Shown piece by piece: positions 41,441 through 53,410 of a stretch of 64,000 nt of DNA. This stretch comes from Bimastos eiseni (taxonomy: Eukaryota > Annelida > Clitellata > Crassiclitellata > Lumbricidae). The translations under genes and the position numbers were made by a program. The notes beneath the pieces are model-generated. The model was not told the origin of the DNA, did no database searches, and saw only the letters and a program-made list of their open reading frames with translations. The stretch lies in contig OY365807.1 in assembly GCA_959347315.1 (NCBI GenBank), positions 33,229,660 through 33,293,659 of the forward strand. Reading direction: 5' to 3'. Within the stretch, counting starts at the first letter, position 1. Each line of letters begins with the position of its first letter.

Positions 41441-42140
41441 CAGCATGCATACACGACTAAAAGCATCTATATCGTAAATCACTTTATATTCAAATCCATC
41501 CATTTGTATATAATTATCATATATATATATAAACTCTTGGTGGGCAGAATCGAAAGTGTCAATGTGATTTCCTTTGGCATATACTGTATGTAGTACACAT
41601 GGACTTATCACTGAATGACTATATATTTAGTAGCTCTCACGAACCAATTCACCATTTAACTGTACTCCTGTGTAAACTGCAATGCATAGGTCCTACTCTT
41701 GGAAATATCGTTTATCTGTAACGCTATTCAGAATTAGCAAATCGCCAAGTATAGTTATACACATATAATACTATCAATGTTATATACTAATGCAGACTGC
41801 AGAGTTGACTATAGCAGTCTTGTAGATCAATCAGTGATCAGTATAGAACTATAGCCAGTTATATCGATCAATATAACAGTGATTATACCTTGGCTATGGT
41901 ATTATATTCGCGACATCGTGCAATCACGCAACGTTACACTAACTGCATAGGCTGATACATAAAGTGTCTTGTATATATCTGTAGGGGCGTACCGTGACCA
42001 GTTTAAAAAATTAATTCTAAGATGTCTAAAATTATGTATGCCTAATGCGATTGGCTATACTTCGACATACATAATATACAGACAGATGTTTGGTGTCAGT
42101 CATTTTTTTGAAATAAAATTGTACTGCATTGTGCACGTTT

Positions 42141-42540
42141 ACTATTTTATATAGCGCCGCTCAGAGCAGTGAACCCCAGGATAGAAAAATGTTCTAAGGG
42201 AGAAGGATGTATGGGAAGAGACCATGACTGAATGGTGACAAGTAAAGAGAGAAGGGAAGAGCATTCCACAGTGACGACCCAGTGGTGGCATAAAATCTAT
42301 AATTTGGGCCAGAGTGCTCCTAACTTGCGGAACAAAGAGAACATTGTCAGTCCAAAGAGCAATTCAATTCAATATTCATTTAATCATGATCAAGCTGACA
42401 AACCGCAACCTTATTTACGGAGAGTTCGATGAGAAGCTGCAGGAAGATACGAGGATAATAATTAGTATATGATCATTGAGCAAAGCGCAGTTTGGACTTA
42501 ATACCCAGGATATGAATTTTGAACTGAATGAGAGCCACAG
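42141..42540 (-). mobile_element. LINE 3'-end fragment, minus strand
   Basis: On the minus strand it reads SSLWNALPFSLYL, the usual C-terminal segment of CR1/L2-type LINE proteins, and ends at GAGCGGCGCTATATAAAA. Directly abuts the next, larger LINE remnant. Confidence 0.65.
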
Positions 42541-42547
42541 GAGTGGA

Positions 42548-44805
42548 CTTAACCATAACCATAACCATGACCAACAATTTTATTGATTAGCTCCAACCCA
42601 GTATAACGTACAAGCAAATTGATTACAATGTTATATGAATTACAATGAAAATATCAGCGGAGGATCTATGGGGAGAGAAGAAGGAAGCCCCTAAGGGATA
42701 TATAAATATCCCGCTAGCGGAGCCCACCCTTGCTCATTTAGTAACCAAGCAGCAGTTGGGTGTAATTGACAAGTGAAATCATCAAAGTGGAAAACAAAAC
42801 AAAAACAACCGAAAACTTTATTAGTTAACTATGTGCTTGTGCACCTCACATCTGAGGAGTAACTTGTTCACTTAGGAAGCATTTATATTTGATTTTAAAA
42901 GTATTAAGCGACCTAGACATCCGAATTTCTAAGGGGGTAGAGTTCCATATCAACGGACCATGATATTTCACAGCAAATTCCCTAGATGTAGTGCAACATA
43001 AGAATGATCTGAAGTTATAAACTGAACGCATTTGGTAGGGATTAATCGATGAAGTATGAGTGAAGTGATTATCAAAGCACGGAGGGAGTTGGTTGTTGAA
43101 GTAGTTATACATAAGAACATTCGTCTGGAGTGCATTTAATTGAGTCATGTTTAGAATTTTAGTCCTTTTAAACATATCACTAGACGTAGATGTTTCGTAA
43201 GCAAAACAATCCAAGATTACTCGGATAATTATTTTTTGAAGAGATGCCAATCTCTTCAATCTAGAATTGTAGTTTAAAGCCCATATGATATTGCTATAGG
43301 AGAGGTAGGGGTGGATCATTGTATAGTAAAGGTTAAGGAGGATTTTACTTGGCACGAGAGAAGCAATTCTTGAGACTATTCCTATGTTTTTTGCTATTTT
43401 GGAAGCTATATTAGAGATGTGATCGTTCCATGAGAGATGCTGATCAACTTGGATACCAAGGAATTTTACGGAACTAACACAAGGAATTACAATATCGTTA
43501 ATATTTATGGATTCGTTAACGAGAGGGAGTTGTTTACGGTGAGATCGGAAAACTATATAATTGGTTTTGGATACATTTAGTGAAAGTTTATTTATGGCGA
43601 ACCAGTCACTCACGTGAGTGAGTTCGTGGTTTAGGAAATGGGTTAGTCCATCCAGCGTTTTGTGGGATGCAAAAATATTTGTATCATCCGCGAATAGTAG
43701 AAAGTGCAGTAAGGGCGCAGCATTAAGAAGATCATTGATAAATACCAAAAACAGAAGTGGTCCTAAAATGGATCCTTGTGGGACTCCATACCGAATTAGC
43801 CGAGGAGAGGATAAGAATCCATTACAAGAAACGTGTTGGTACCTCATCTACAAGTAATTCTGTAGCCATTTCAGAGGAGTACCCTTAATTCCTATGTTTT
43901 CAAAATGCTTTGGCAATATCAATGAATACACCTATGGAAAATTCGTTGTGATCAATAGTTTCAGAAATTTTGTCCTGGAGATCTATTAAAGACATCATGG
44001 TGGAGTGGCCGGCCTGAAATCTGCGTTGATTACGATTTAGAATATTATGCTTAGTAATAAAATCTGAAGGCCTAACATACATTGTTTTTTCAAATATTTT
44101 TGAGAAAAAAGTTAATATAGAAATCGGTCTATAATTTTTAGGTTCATCTTTCTGGCCCTGTTTATGAATAGGGACAACTTTGGCAATTTTTAGTTGATTG
44201 GGAAATTCGGCATTGTCAAAGGAGCAATTAATAATCGACTCCAATGGATGAACTATGAGTTCCATGATAGGTTGAATTAGAGTAGGATCTAATTCATCGG
44301 TACCGGTACTATGAGTAGATTTGAGAGATCGTGCAAGTGCTAGTATTTCCTCTGGAGAAGTAGGGTAGATGGCAAAGGAATTAGGAAGGGGAACTTTCAA
44401 AAAGGTGGAAATAGGAAGGTCATTCAAGGGGATTTTATTCACCAGATCCAGGGCATTATTACTAAAATAAGAATTAAATCTTTCAGCGATTAGTGCTCCG
44501 TCCGAAACTTCTCTACCATTAATAGTCAAGAATTTAACTGACGAGTCAGGTTTTTTAGTTTTTAGGATCAACTTGATAGTATGCCATGTCTGTTTGATGT
44601 CATCTTTGAATTTGAGGAATTCATTTTTATAGTAGTCTTTTTCAAGTTTATTTCTCAAGGTTTTGAATTTGTTACGATAGGTCTTAAACTTCACATTATT
44701 AGAGGAAGTCGGGTCCTTTATGAAACCAGCATAGAGTTTAGCTTTCTTGTTTCGGGACTTGATTAACGATAAACGAAGAGACGCGGAAGAATTTATAAGA
44801 AGGCG
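42548..44805 (-). pseudogene. 5'-truncated non-LTR retrotransposon with broken reverse transcriptase
   Basis: Minus strand, 5' end near 44805. The first part (to 43900) carries NYRPISILTFFSKIFEKTMY, RRFQAGHSTMMSLIDLQD and IGVFIDIAKAF. The second part (from 43847) carries YGVPQGSILGPLLFLVFIND, LLFADDTNIFAS, WFAINKLSLNVSKTNYIVF and FLGIQVDQHLSWNDHI. Between them a short deletion after KAF shifts the frame, and a TAG interrupts the NYL..RYQHVS segment. The 3' UTR ends in a GGTTATGGTTATGG tail near 42555. No endonuclease domain is visible. This is a Jockey/CR1-like reverse transcriptase; I cannot fix the exact clade. It cannot make a full product. Confidence 0.92.
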
Positions 44806-44974
44806 AGAACTGACTAGATAGGGACAGAGGGACCTTATAGGGGGCCTACAAGAAGGAGAGAATTGCGATAGTTAATTCTAGAACAGAAGAAATGCATGAA
44901 CTATATTGAAATCAAGGTGGATGAGGAGACAGATATGTGCATACAGAGACCCATTTTATATGTAGGCCCTATAT

Positions 44975-45370
44975 ATCTAGGTCTATATATCTAGGTCTAC
45001 ATATCTAGGTCTGTATATCTAGGTCTACATATCTAGGTCTATATATCTAGGTCTATATATCTAGGTCTATATATCTAGGTCTACATATCTAGGTCTATAT
45101 ATCTAGGTCTATATATCTAGGTCTACATATCTAGGTCTACATATCTAGGTCTTTATATCTAGGTCTATATATCTAGGTTTATATATCTAGGTCTATATAT
45201 CTAGGTCTATATATCTAGGTCTATATATCTAGGTCTACATATCTAGGTCTATATATCTAGGTCTATATATCTAGGTCTACATATCTAGGTCTACATATCT
45301 AGGTCTATATATCTAGGTCTATATATCTAGGTCTATATATCTAGGTCTATATATCTAGGTCTATATGCTC
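44975..45370. repeat. 14-bp minisatellite TATATATCTAGGTC, about 28 copies
   Basis: Units differ mostly in TATATATC versus TACATATC. No indels over most of the array. Confidence 0.97.
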
Positions 45371-45388
45371 TTGTTTGTATGTGTCGCT

Positions 45389-45432
45389 ATTTTGTTGTTT
45401 GTTCGGATAATTATCCGAACAAACAACAAAAT
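45389..45432. repeat. 44-bp perfect palindrome
   Basis: 22-base arms with no spacer, centre GGATAA|TTATCC, arms ATTTTGTTGTTTGTTC and its complement. Lies between the 14-bp array and a (TAA)n tract. Confidence 0.95.
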
Positions 45433-45449
45433 TATTGTCAATTATAATT

Positions 45450-45452
45450 GAT

Positions 45453-45510
<58 letters not shown>

Positions 45511-45511
45511 G
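45450..45511. repeat. (ATA)n microsatellite
   Basis: About 20 uninterrupted AAT units right after the palindrome. Confidence 0.95.
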
Positions 45512-45831
45512 CATTCAGACAATTTCAGAGCAATAAACAATGACCAGGTACGTGTATGTCGATATGCCATGTTTTCGCTAAAATGTATGCCAGCGTGAGC
45601 GGAACTATGGCATATTCTATAAATAGGCCTAACATGTAAATCTGGTGCAGATTGTCACTTCCGAGATAGATATAATTATTTCGACTAATGTTGTGTCAAC
45701 TTATGATTTGTACAGCCTGCAGTATTCTCTGATGCAATATCCCGGTATACGATCACGAGCATTTTCGTTTTTCTTGTAATCTTTGTAATACAACAATCAT
45801 GCGCAACAGTCAGGCTATTCGACATACCCGG

Positions 45832-46135
45832 TTATTGCAGTATTTCTTATCATGACATTACCACATCTATGATGACTTACCTTCTTCTATAGCACGTCTT
45901 TCGTACTGGGTAGTAGCGACCGTTTGACGCAAGAATGAGGTATGTTGACTAACACCAGAATTTTCTTCTAGTGTTATAGTCGACTTATGCATATACCTTA
46001 TTCTTGCACTAAACGGCTGTGGTATTGCAGCTGCATGCTCGAAAACAGCCTTTGTCTACATAACCTGTTAATGCACTCATAATGATACTGAGAGTAAATA
46101 AAGAGTTGCTAATGGCAACAACCCGGTATGAAGCA
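45832..46135. mobile_element. Imperfect foldback repeat
   Basis: Inner arms CCGTTTGACGCAAGAATGAG (from 45930) and CTTATTCTTGCACTAAACGG (to 46015) are imperfect inverted copies. Weaker outer arms are CATACCCGGTTATTGC (45834) and the complement of GCAACAACCCGGTATG (near 46128). Looks like a decayed palindromic MITE. Confidence 0.5.
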
Positions 46136-48179
46136 AAATGTCGTATATAAATTATAATGTTATAATTTATTATATCTTTCACTGTTTCACATCGCATTGC
46201 TGCATCGCATCTTCTAGCAATGTCGTGAAAGACAATCTTAAGTCACATGGTGCTTCAGAATAGTTGCTTGTCGATAGTTCGTCAAAGTGTCTTAAATACA
46301 ATAGTTTTAAATATATGGACTCTTATAAGTCATGTTTCCAAAATTCATAATTTCCGACATACAATGGTCATTGCTATGAACGCTTCAATTATGGTATCCT
46401 GCTCGGTAGCACATATCTGCATGGGTCTGAGTTGCCTGCATGTAGGCCTAAGTGGTCTAAAGCAGGCCTTTGTATACATCTGGAGTTATACATGTGCATT
46501 ATGCCAGCGCATTTAAGCAATTCACAGCATTAATTCTCGTAAGGTTCTCTATGTAGGTCTAGGAATCTTGTTGCAAGTTGTTCAGGATGCGCATCGCTTA
46601 TACATCTTCTTCGTAGGTCTGTATACTGCTAGATTGATTCCTCATATTTACGCAGAAACGGCTGCTAGTAGACCTATACGTTCGAACTTGTCTGTCCGTC
46701 AAGAAATAGATATCTTAAAATTCATTTCTGATGTCTACTTGGCATTTTTACGTGTACACGCGGACGATAATTGTTGAAACTATAAAGCAAACTAAATCGG
46801 TGGTCCTGGTAGGAAGAACGGTGTTGAATCCAGTTAGAATTACATAATGATACTTTAGAGTAGTGTAATATAATGAACTGGAGGAGAGCTATTCTTGAGT
46901 AATCTTGAGTCTTGACACCCTGCAACACGAATGCGCTCTGCTTGCCGTTTTCCGTCGTCAACGAAAGCAGCAACATCTGGTATCCATCCGGTTGTCATTC
47001 CTATAACAACGATTCTCTCTTTCAAGTCAGCGACAACCTTTTCCCATTCCACCGCCCCTCTTCCATTTCATCTCATGCAGGCGGCTGCTTCTGCATCCCT
47101 GGCTCACCCCTCCGCAGTCAATTACGGCAGCGATATGGGTTACTGGCGTTAATTGGCTTCCGGACAAGTTAGTCCAGATGTTCGACGGGCAATAACAACA
47201 TCGTCCGTGTAAATACAACACACGACCGACCCTTCGTCTATCAAATGATCAGATCTGCTTATAAAAGAAAAGTTCATTTCGATTATATCCAGTGAAAGAG
47301 CAGGCATCCGCTGCGTGACTTTCCACTATATGTATACATTGTTTTAACAAGGAATTCATGCCAAGGAGTGACTGCAATAGCAACCTCCTATTATAACCAC
47401 ATCCGGACCTCACTCTAGCAACCCTTGGTGTAATTTTATCTTCTTGCAGGTCTTCAGATCACTCCGTCAACGCTTTGGTCACGGGATCGCTACAAAGCAG
47501 CGAACACGTGATTGAAAACTGCTAAACTTTTATACGCATACACTGCTTGCACTCTAGCACTCAGCAGCGCCATTCCCAAGCCTTGATAAAAGAGGAGGGC
47601 TACGCTGATTAAACAATTGTTTCAAACTGAAACTAGTAACTATTCTGAACTGCTCTCTGCCCTCAAACTTAGGCTAAAGGATTTTCTACTCCTCATTGGT
47701 TTATTGTCGGTCCTCTAATCCTCGCCATGTTCGGATAACCCTAAAAACTCCTCCATCGGAACTCCTCCAGCCCACATCCAAACTCTCTTCAACTGCTAAG
47801 TCGTTCCGTGCTTTCTTTTCGTCGATCCAAATTAACAGCCAATTCATCCCTTCTCTAAATATAACTACAATCCCCTTTCCCAACTCGTCACTATTTGCCT
47901 TTCGGTGGATAGACATTTCCTCCGGACAATTGCCCCCCTCCCCCCCCAAAAACAACAATTGCCTCAGATCAGGACAATTTCCCCACCCGGTTTGACCATA
48001 TAAGCTCGCCCAACGGCCTATTACGAACCGGTACAACCCAAGAACAACACGTTATGAGATGATGACGTGTGCCACCTTAGCTTATAGTAAAGATTTTTAT
48101 CGATTGCATTTAATGGCATTTAGAAGCATGGGCCTCAACTTGCCTCAAGATGTTTTTTAAAACTATCAACATTAATTGT
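46136..48179. other. No supportable gene
   Basis: Short frames on both strands around 46850-47220 and 47700-48040 overlap one another and match nothing I know. CAACAGCAT-poor, mildly T-rich sequence. The part after 47560 may be an eroded LINE body, because a LINE-like 3' end follows at 48180. Confidence 0.4.
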
Positions 48180-48310
48180 GTAGATATAGTAAGACCTTTT
48201 AGAATTATAGCGTCGTTCTTGACAGCGCTCATGAGTAAGCTGGTGCCCTGTGATTGGCTTTTGAGTAGTGTGCTTTAGAAGTTTGGAGATTACGATTCTT
48301 TGTTCACTTA
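48180..48310 (+). mobile_element. CR1/L2-like LINE 3' end
   Basis: ATGAGTAAGCTGGTGCCC, then TTTGGAGATTACGATTC, matches the 3' UTR end of the element at 12590-12670 (GTGAATAAGCTGGTTCCC, GTTGAGATTACGATTACG). Confidence 0.6.
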
Positions 48311-49297
48311 CAACTATACTTAGAGTTCGTGCGGACTGACTCAGCGCTAGTCCAAATGAAACATTCTCCCTACTAGTTTAACGAAGAAGGGCACTCAATC
48401 TCCTCAATTATAGCCTCTGTAGATCCGCCGCACATTTGTGGCACATGTTGCCCAAACAACCTGAAAACGGAGCTTCTATTTACCCCTCGCGGTTATGCAC
48501 CCCGCCCGGCTTTGAAGGTCTTATACGGCTTCCATGTGTGCGCACGACCGAGGGGCTTCCCATGCTCCGTCGATCGACAAGGCACCGCACTGTAAGGTAC
48601 GGCCAATAATCCGTTCTGTCCCTGGGTGAGACAACACCCTCCTCGTCAGAAATACCCTCTCGGATTTCACTCGTGGGTCGTTGAGGTCACTTAGTCTTCC
48701 GAGGGTATTAGGATCAAACGCTAATTTGTCACGCAGTCAAAATATTATTGCGCACCCGGCAACTGCTTCTACACGCACCCTCTCACAAAGACATCTGCTG
48801 CACGTTGAAAGACCGCAGGGTTTCCTACGCCCGCTGTGCAAACTCCGTCCACTCAAATTCACTTATTATCGCTTGCGGAATGTACGAATGCATTAAATCT
48901 TCAAACACTGCGTAAATTATTTCCACACAACACCTGTTATTTTGTCATCGACTGCAGCGCCCCCTAAATGATTTCCGTCGCTACCACGGTACCTAATATA
49001 CAATCAGCGCGTGTGATTTGCCATCGGCCGCTGGAGCAAAGTTTTCGGAATCACTTAATTTAAACTAAGCCCTAACTTTTCATTCCGACAACCCAATTCT
49101 ACAAGCTACATTGCTTCGCTATGGAGTTGTAATTACTAAACGGAACGGGCTAATCAAGCCCGACCATACATGTACCGGATGAGTTTAATATGGAGGCTAG
49201 ATAGACACGCCCTCTTCCCTTTGGCCGGATGGTCTGTCAGTGAGCAGGCGGGTTTAGATGGTGTTTCATTCTGATAGTCGTCTGCATTCCACGTTCT

Positions 49298-49384
49298 AAC
49301 TTAATCAGTTCGCCTCATTGGCTATGGCAGGTTTGTCGTTCATCGACGTCATCGTTCAAGACTTAATCAGTTCGCCTCATTGGT
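49298..49384. repeat. 26-bp direct repeat
   Basis: ACTTAATCAGTTCGCCTCAT plus TGGCTA or TGGTTA occurs twice, 61 bp apart. Could be a small duplication or target duplication of an unrecognised insertion. Confidence 0.7.
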
Positions 49385-49649
49385 TAAACAAACCAATACC
49401 ATCAGCTCTCGTTACAGCTCTCGCACATTTTTCCTAATCCAAGCATTTCGAGATCTATAATAAATGGTTCCATAACAATTTATTTACTAGGAGGGGCACA
49501 ACAAGAACATTTATCTAGGGGTTGCTCATATTGCAAACGCCGACGGCATGAAGCAGTGCAAAGAAAGCACCCATAGCCCCTTCAAAACAGGAAACTCATC
49601 GGATGTGGATCAGTTTCAGTTTTGTTGGTCAACTTTTATATCCAGGGGT

Positions 49650-49970
49650 GCTCAAGATTTGTGACCCCTCCTTCCTCGTCACGCGTCGTCACAAAAGTCA
49701 TAATCTCCCTCCAATATGACGTCACATTGCTCGGCATCCCAGAAGAAACAAACAGATGTCCAGAATTTTATGTGCAAATTTTCTTCTCATTGTCAATAAA
49801 GGAAAATTATAACTATAAAGATACTTAAAACTATATTATTAGAACGAAGGAAAGTAAATTTTTTCACTCATTATGCATTCCACAAGATGAAAAGCTCTGG
49901 TAGAATCATTATATTTATAAAAAAATATGTTTAATAACATTAACTTGAAACGATCCAAAACTTTATGCTT
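49650..49970 (-). mobile_element. DNA-transposon-like repeat, copy 2, inverted relative to 34680
   Basis: Contains TCGTCACGCGTCGTCACAAA, ATATGACGTCACATTG and TGCATTCCACAAGATGAAAA, the reverse complement of the copy at 34825-35125. Confidence 0.65.
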
Positions 49971-50522
49971 CTTCATTCTCTCATGGAGAAGCAAAATGCT
50001 CCTTCATGGAATAAATAGTGGAGCATAGCATGGATCTCGTCATCCTGTTCAATGGATATTCCATTAAGATCCAGCTCTTCTTCGTCTATCCAATCTACAC
50101 TCTCCATTTTCTTCGATTGCGACTGCAACCATTAGTTCACATTGCCGACGTGCAACGACTCTTTGTGGCCTGAAGCGCTTTGACGGAGTAATTGATTCCT
50201 GCCTGTGTGTCATAGAATGTCTGCCTCACGTACCACAACTCCAAAAAAGACACAAAGCGTAAAATTGAACAATCTAAAAAGTAAGAATGCAATGATCATA
50301 ATTAATGTTAAATTGTGGCAACAATTAATGCTAATTATGTATAACTTGTTTAATTGAGTGAAGGTTTTAAATAAAGTTATGCATTTTGATGTTTGTTTTG
50401 TATGTTGTCAATCTTTGCCACGCAATCAGCCAACTGGTTGATTGCACGCCCAGAAGCCACCACGTGGAGGTGTTGACAAAGGTCTCCGCAGTCCATTCAC
50501 TTCAGCTCCCAAGCAGTAATAT

Positions 50523-51140
50523 TTAGTCGCCAGTTTGGTTTACCATTAGGACTTCCAATATTATAAAATTTGAATAATTTGCTTTTACTTTTGGATGGAA
50601 ACGCAAGACAAACATTTCCGTTGGTACGAAACGTAAAGAGTCGCAACTCAGGGACTTAAGAATATGTAAAAAGAGCAGAAATACACATGTATAGGACGCA
50701 GAGCCTATCGAGCAAAAATTGGGCGAATTAAAGATGACTGGGTATAATATGTAAAATTGAATTGGAAAGTCAACAAATCGAGGGAGAGGACAAGACATCA
50801 GCGACATAGAGTGAAAAAGTGATAGATTAGTAACAAGCAAGAGATATATTATGTCAGAGACAGACGGAAAGAGAAAAGTAACATTAAAAAGAATGATACA
50901 GACAGAGAATCTAAAGATCGATGATAGACAGGCACTTAGGCATATATAGACAGACAGAGAGATAGACAGACAGACACACCGACACACAGGTAGATAGAGA
51001 TGCAGGCATACATACAGATAGTTAGACAGATATGCAGGCAGACAGATAGGCAGGTGAACAGACAGACATGCATATAATTAGGCAGACAGACAGATAGACA
51101 AAGATGCATACGTATACATAGATATAATGAGATACAGGCA
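50523..51140. repeat. GACA/GATA-rich low-complexity sequence
   Basis: From about 50880 to 51140 the sequence is rich in AGACAGACA and ATAGACAG motifs leading into the CATA array. The earlier part is unique AT-rich DNA with no recognised gene. Confidence 0.6.
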
Positions 51141-51402
51141 CAGACAGATATGCATACATACATACATACAAACATACATACATACATGCATACATACATA
51201 CATACATGCATACATACATGCATACATACATACATACATTGTACATACATACATACATACATACATACATACATACATACATACATACATACATACATAC
51301 ATACATACATACATACATACATACATACATACATACATACATACATACATACATACATACATACATACATACATACATACATACATACATACATACATAG
51401 AG
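51141..51402. repeat. (CATA)n microsatellite
   Basis: About 65 units, pure over the last 150 bp. HTYI and MYVC frames are artefacts. Confidence 0.98.
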
Positions 51403-52518
51403 ACCGATAGATATACATATAGGCCTATACATATATAGACAAAGCCAGATAAAAAGGTAATTAGAAAGACAGACAAATAGAAGAAATACTAGTGTGACGA
51501 CTAAAGTGGTTATGTTGACAAAGATTCAACAAGCATGAAACTGAAAGTAAAACTCTAAAAAACAATAATAAGGGAGATGCACAGAGAGCATTGAGAACGA
51601 GATATGTAGTTAAAATAAGCCAGCGATTGAAATTTCTACGAAGTAGAGATTTATAATCACTTTTGTCATTAAAATGCGCGAAAGGGCTTAATGATACGTG
51701 ACGATTTGATTACCTTCGAGTCATAAGGTGAAAATGGAAAGTAGAACTGCTTGAGAGACTTGCCGTGAATGGACTACCCAGATGCATTTATTTTGATTCT
51801 AAGGCCCTACAAAGAAATGTGATGCATTTGGCTATCACATTTCTCAAGCATGGAGTTGTGTGTTAATCGCAGACCTCAGGTCAACACCGAACTATCTTTG
51901 AACTCCATGATGATGATCTCTTACTTTCAGACTAAATGAACCGATTCGTTCGACAGAAGCAACAGATCTTGCTGTTCGTAATGACATCGTGTGCTGCATG
52001 TAAGGTGGGCTGGTGGCAGCGCTTGCCCTTCAAGACTTGGCAGGAGATTTGCATACGGTTGGCCATTCTCTACCGATGTATCTAGGTATCTAAAATGGTA
52101 AGTTAATGAATTGTTGATGTGTGAAGACAATCAACAGAGACAATGAAAAAACCACGGACCTTAAACATACGTGCATTCACAGTAACCCCTAAAAAAGGCC
52201 ACAATAAAAGAGGATACTAAAAAGAAGACAGAGTCGAATTAAGAAATAAAAGAAAATATAAATTAAGAGATCCAAAGTAAAACTGGGAGTACGACATATT
52301 ACACCGAAATCGGAGAAAGACAGTATTAAAATAATAAGTTGTTAACAGAATCTAACCCAATGGATTCTCCTTCGAGAGGTTTAGCGCCTTCGAGAGGCTC
52401 CTATGAGGCGCTGTAAAAATAGCCTAATGCATACATAAAAACATACATTCTTTAGCGTCGGTGTCACTCATATTGTCCGAGACATCGATCCATGGTCACT
52501 TAATTCAAGTGAACTCAC

Positions 52519-52989
52519 CATCAAAATTCATTATCCAATGGACGATCCAGTATAACTCCAACAGACCGAAAAAGAAAGCCAGAATACAGTAGACATGCAA
52601 GTTGAAAGTGATAGTCTTACGCCACAATAGTGTATAGATAGGGCCTACAGGAGTAAATAGAGAGAAGAGCGGCATGCAGGTGGCGGCAAAGAAAAGGGAA
52701 GGGGAAACCCAATTAATGGCAGCGAGGCCTAACGCATGCTTTGATAATTTGGATAATATTACATTGATAAATCTGGATAATATTATCTTGATCGATACCA
52801 GGTCATTAGCATTTTCTATGCAGCTTGAAAAATTAATCAACAACCAATCTATCGTCTTCGTCTTAAAGCTTCATAAAAACTCAAACTAACCTAGCTGCAT
52901 CCACGAGAGTCGGTCAACTGGATCGTCTTCATCGCTCCTGTCCGGAATTGTGATCCATCGAGTGGCGAGCGTCACTCTCCAGTGCTTCA
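52519..52989 (-). other. Possible two-exon minus-strand coding fragment (weak)
   Basis: 52989-52891 (99 nt) and 52644-52519 (126 nt) each have an AG acceptor and GT donor (GTTAGT, GTGAGT) and share phase 1. Together they read ATRWITIPDRSDEDDPVDRL..MQL, then a hydrophobic stretch FNLHVYCILAFFFGLLELYW. I recognise no family, and neighbouring exons were not found. Chance is a real alternative. Confidence 0.15.
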
Positions 52990-53018
52990 CTGCATTAAAG
53001 GTCTCGAAGCAAGCAAAT

Positions 53019-53410
53019 GAAAGATCCAAAGACAGCTTGAAGTCCTGGCAGAGAGCATATGGAAAATATACTGACGGTCAGAAGAAATGACCTTGTCAGG
53101 GATTGACGGCGCCAGAGCTGACAGAGCTGACAGGCGGACGGACTAGCTGTTGTCCTCGAATACAATTCGAGAGCGACAGCTAGAGCCACATATCAGATAA
53201 CAGATTTGCGGTGTCAGTGGCGACGGTGCCATGTCTTACGGAGCTTCCAGTCCTGGAAAACTCACCAGAATTGAAAGATCCTAAAACAGATTAAAAGTCG
53301 GGACAGATATCTAGAGCACATTTGGAAAGTATACTGACGGTCAGAAGAAATGACCTTGTCAGGGATTAACGGTGCCAGAGCTGCCAGAGCTGACAGAGCT
53401 GACAGGCGGC
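53019..53410. repeat. Diverged ~130-bp duplication, period about 260
   Basis: TGACGGTCAGAAGAAATGAC followed by CTTGTCAGGGATT and GCCAGAGCTG occurs at 53071 and 53335. Similarity extends left to GAAAGATCC..AAAACAG-like sequence in both copies. Ends in CCAGAGCTGA short tandem units. Confidence 0.7.

Noticed and set aside
46400..46430. Possible U6 snRNA start (GCTCGGTAGCACATATC)
   Set aside because: Similarity stops after about 17 bases; none of the conserved U6 body follows.
46855..47221. Overlapping frames on both strands suggesting a gene
   Set aside because: No family similarity, no consistent splice structure, and both strands equally open.
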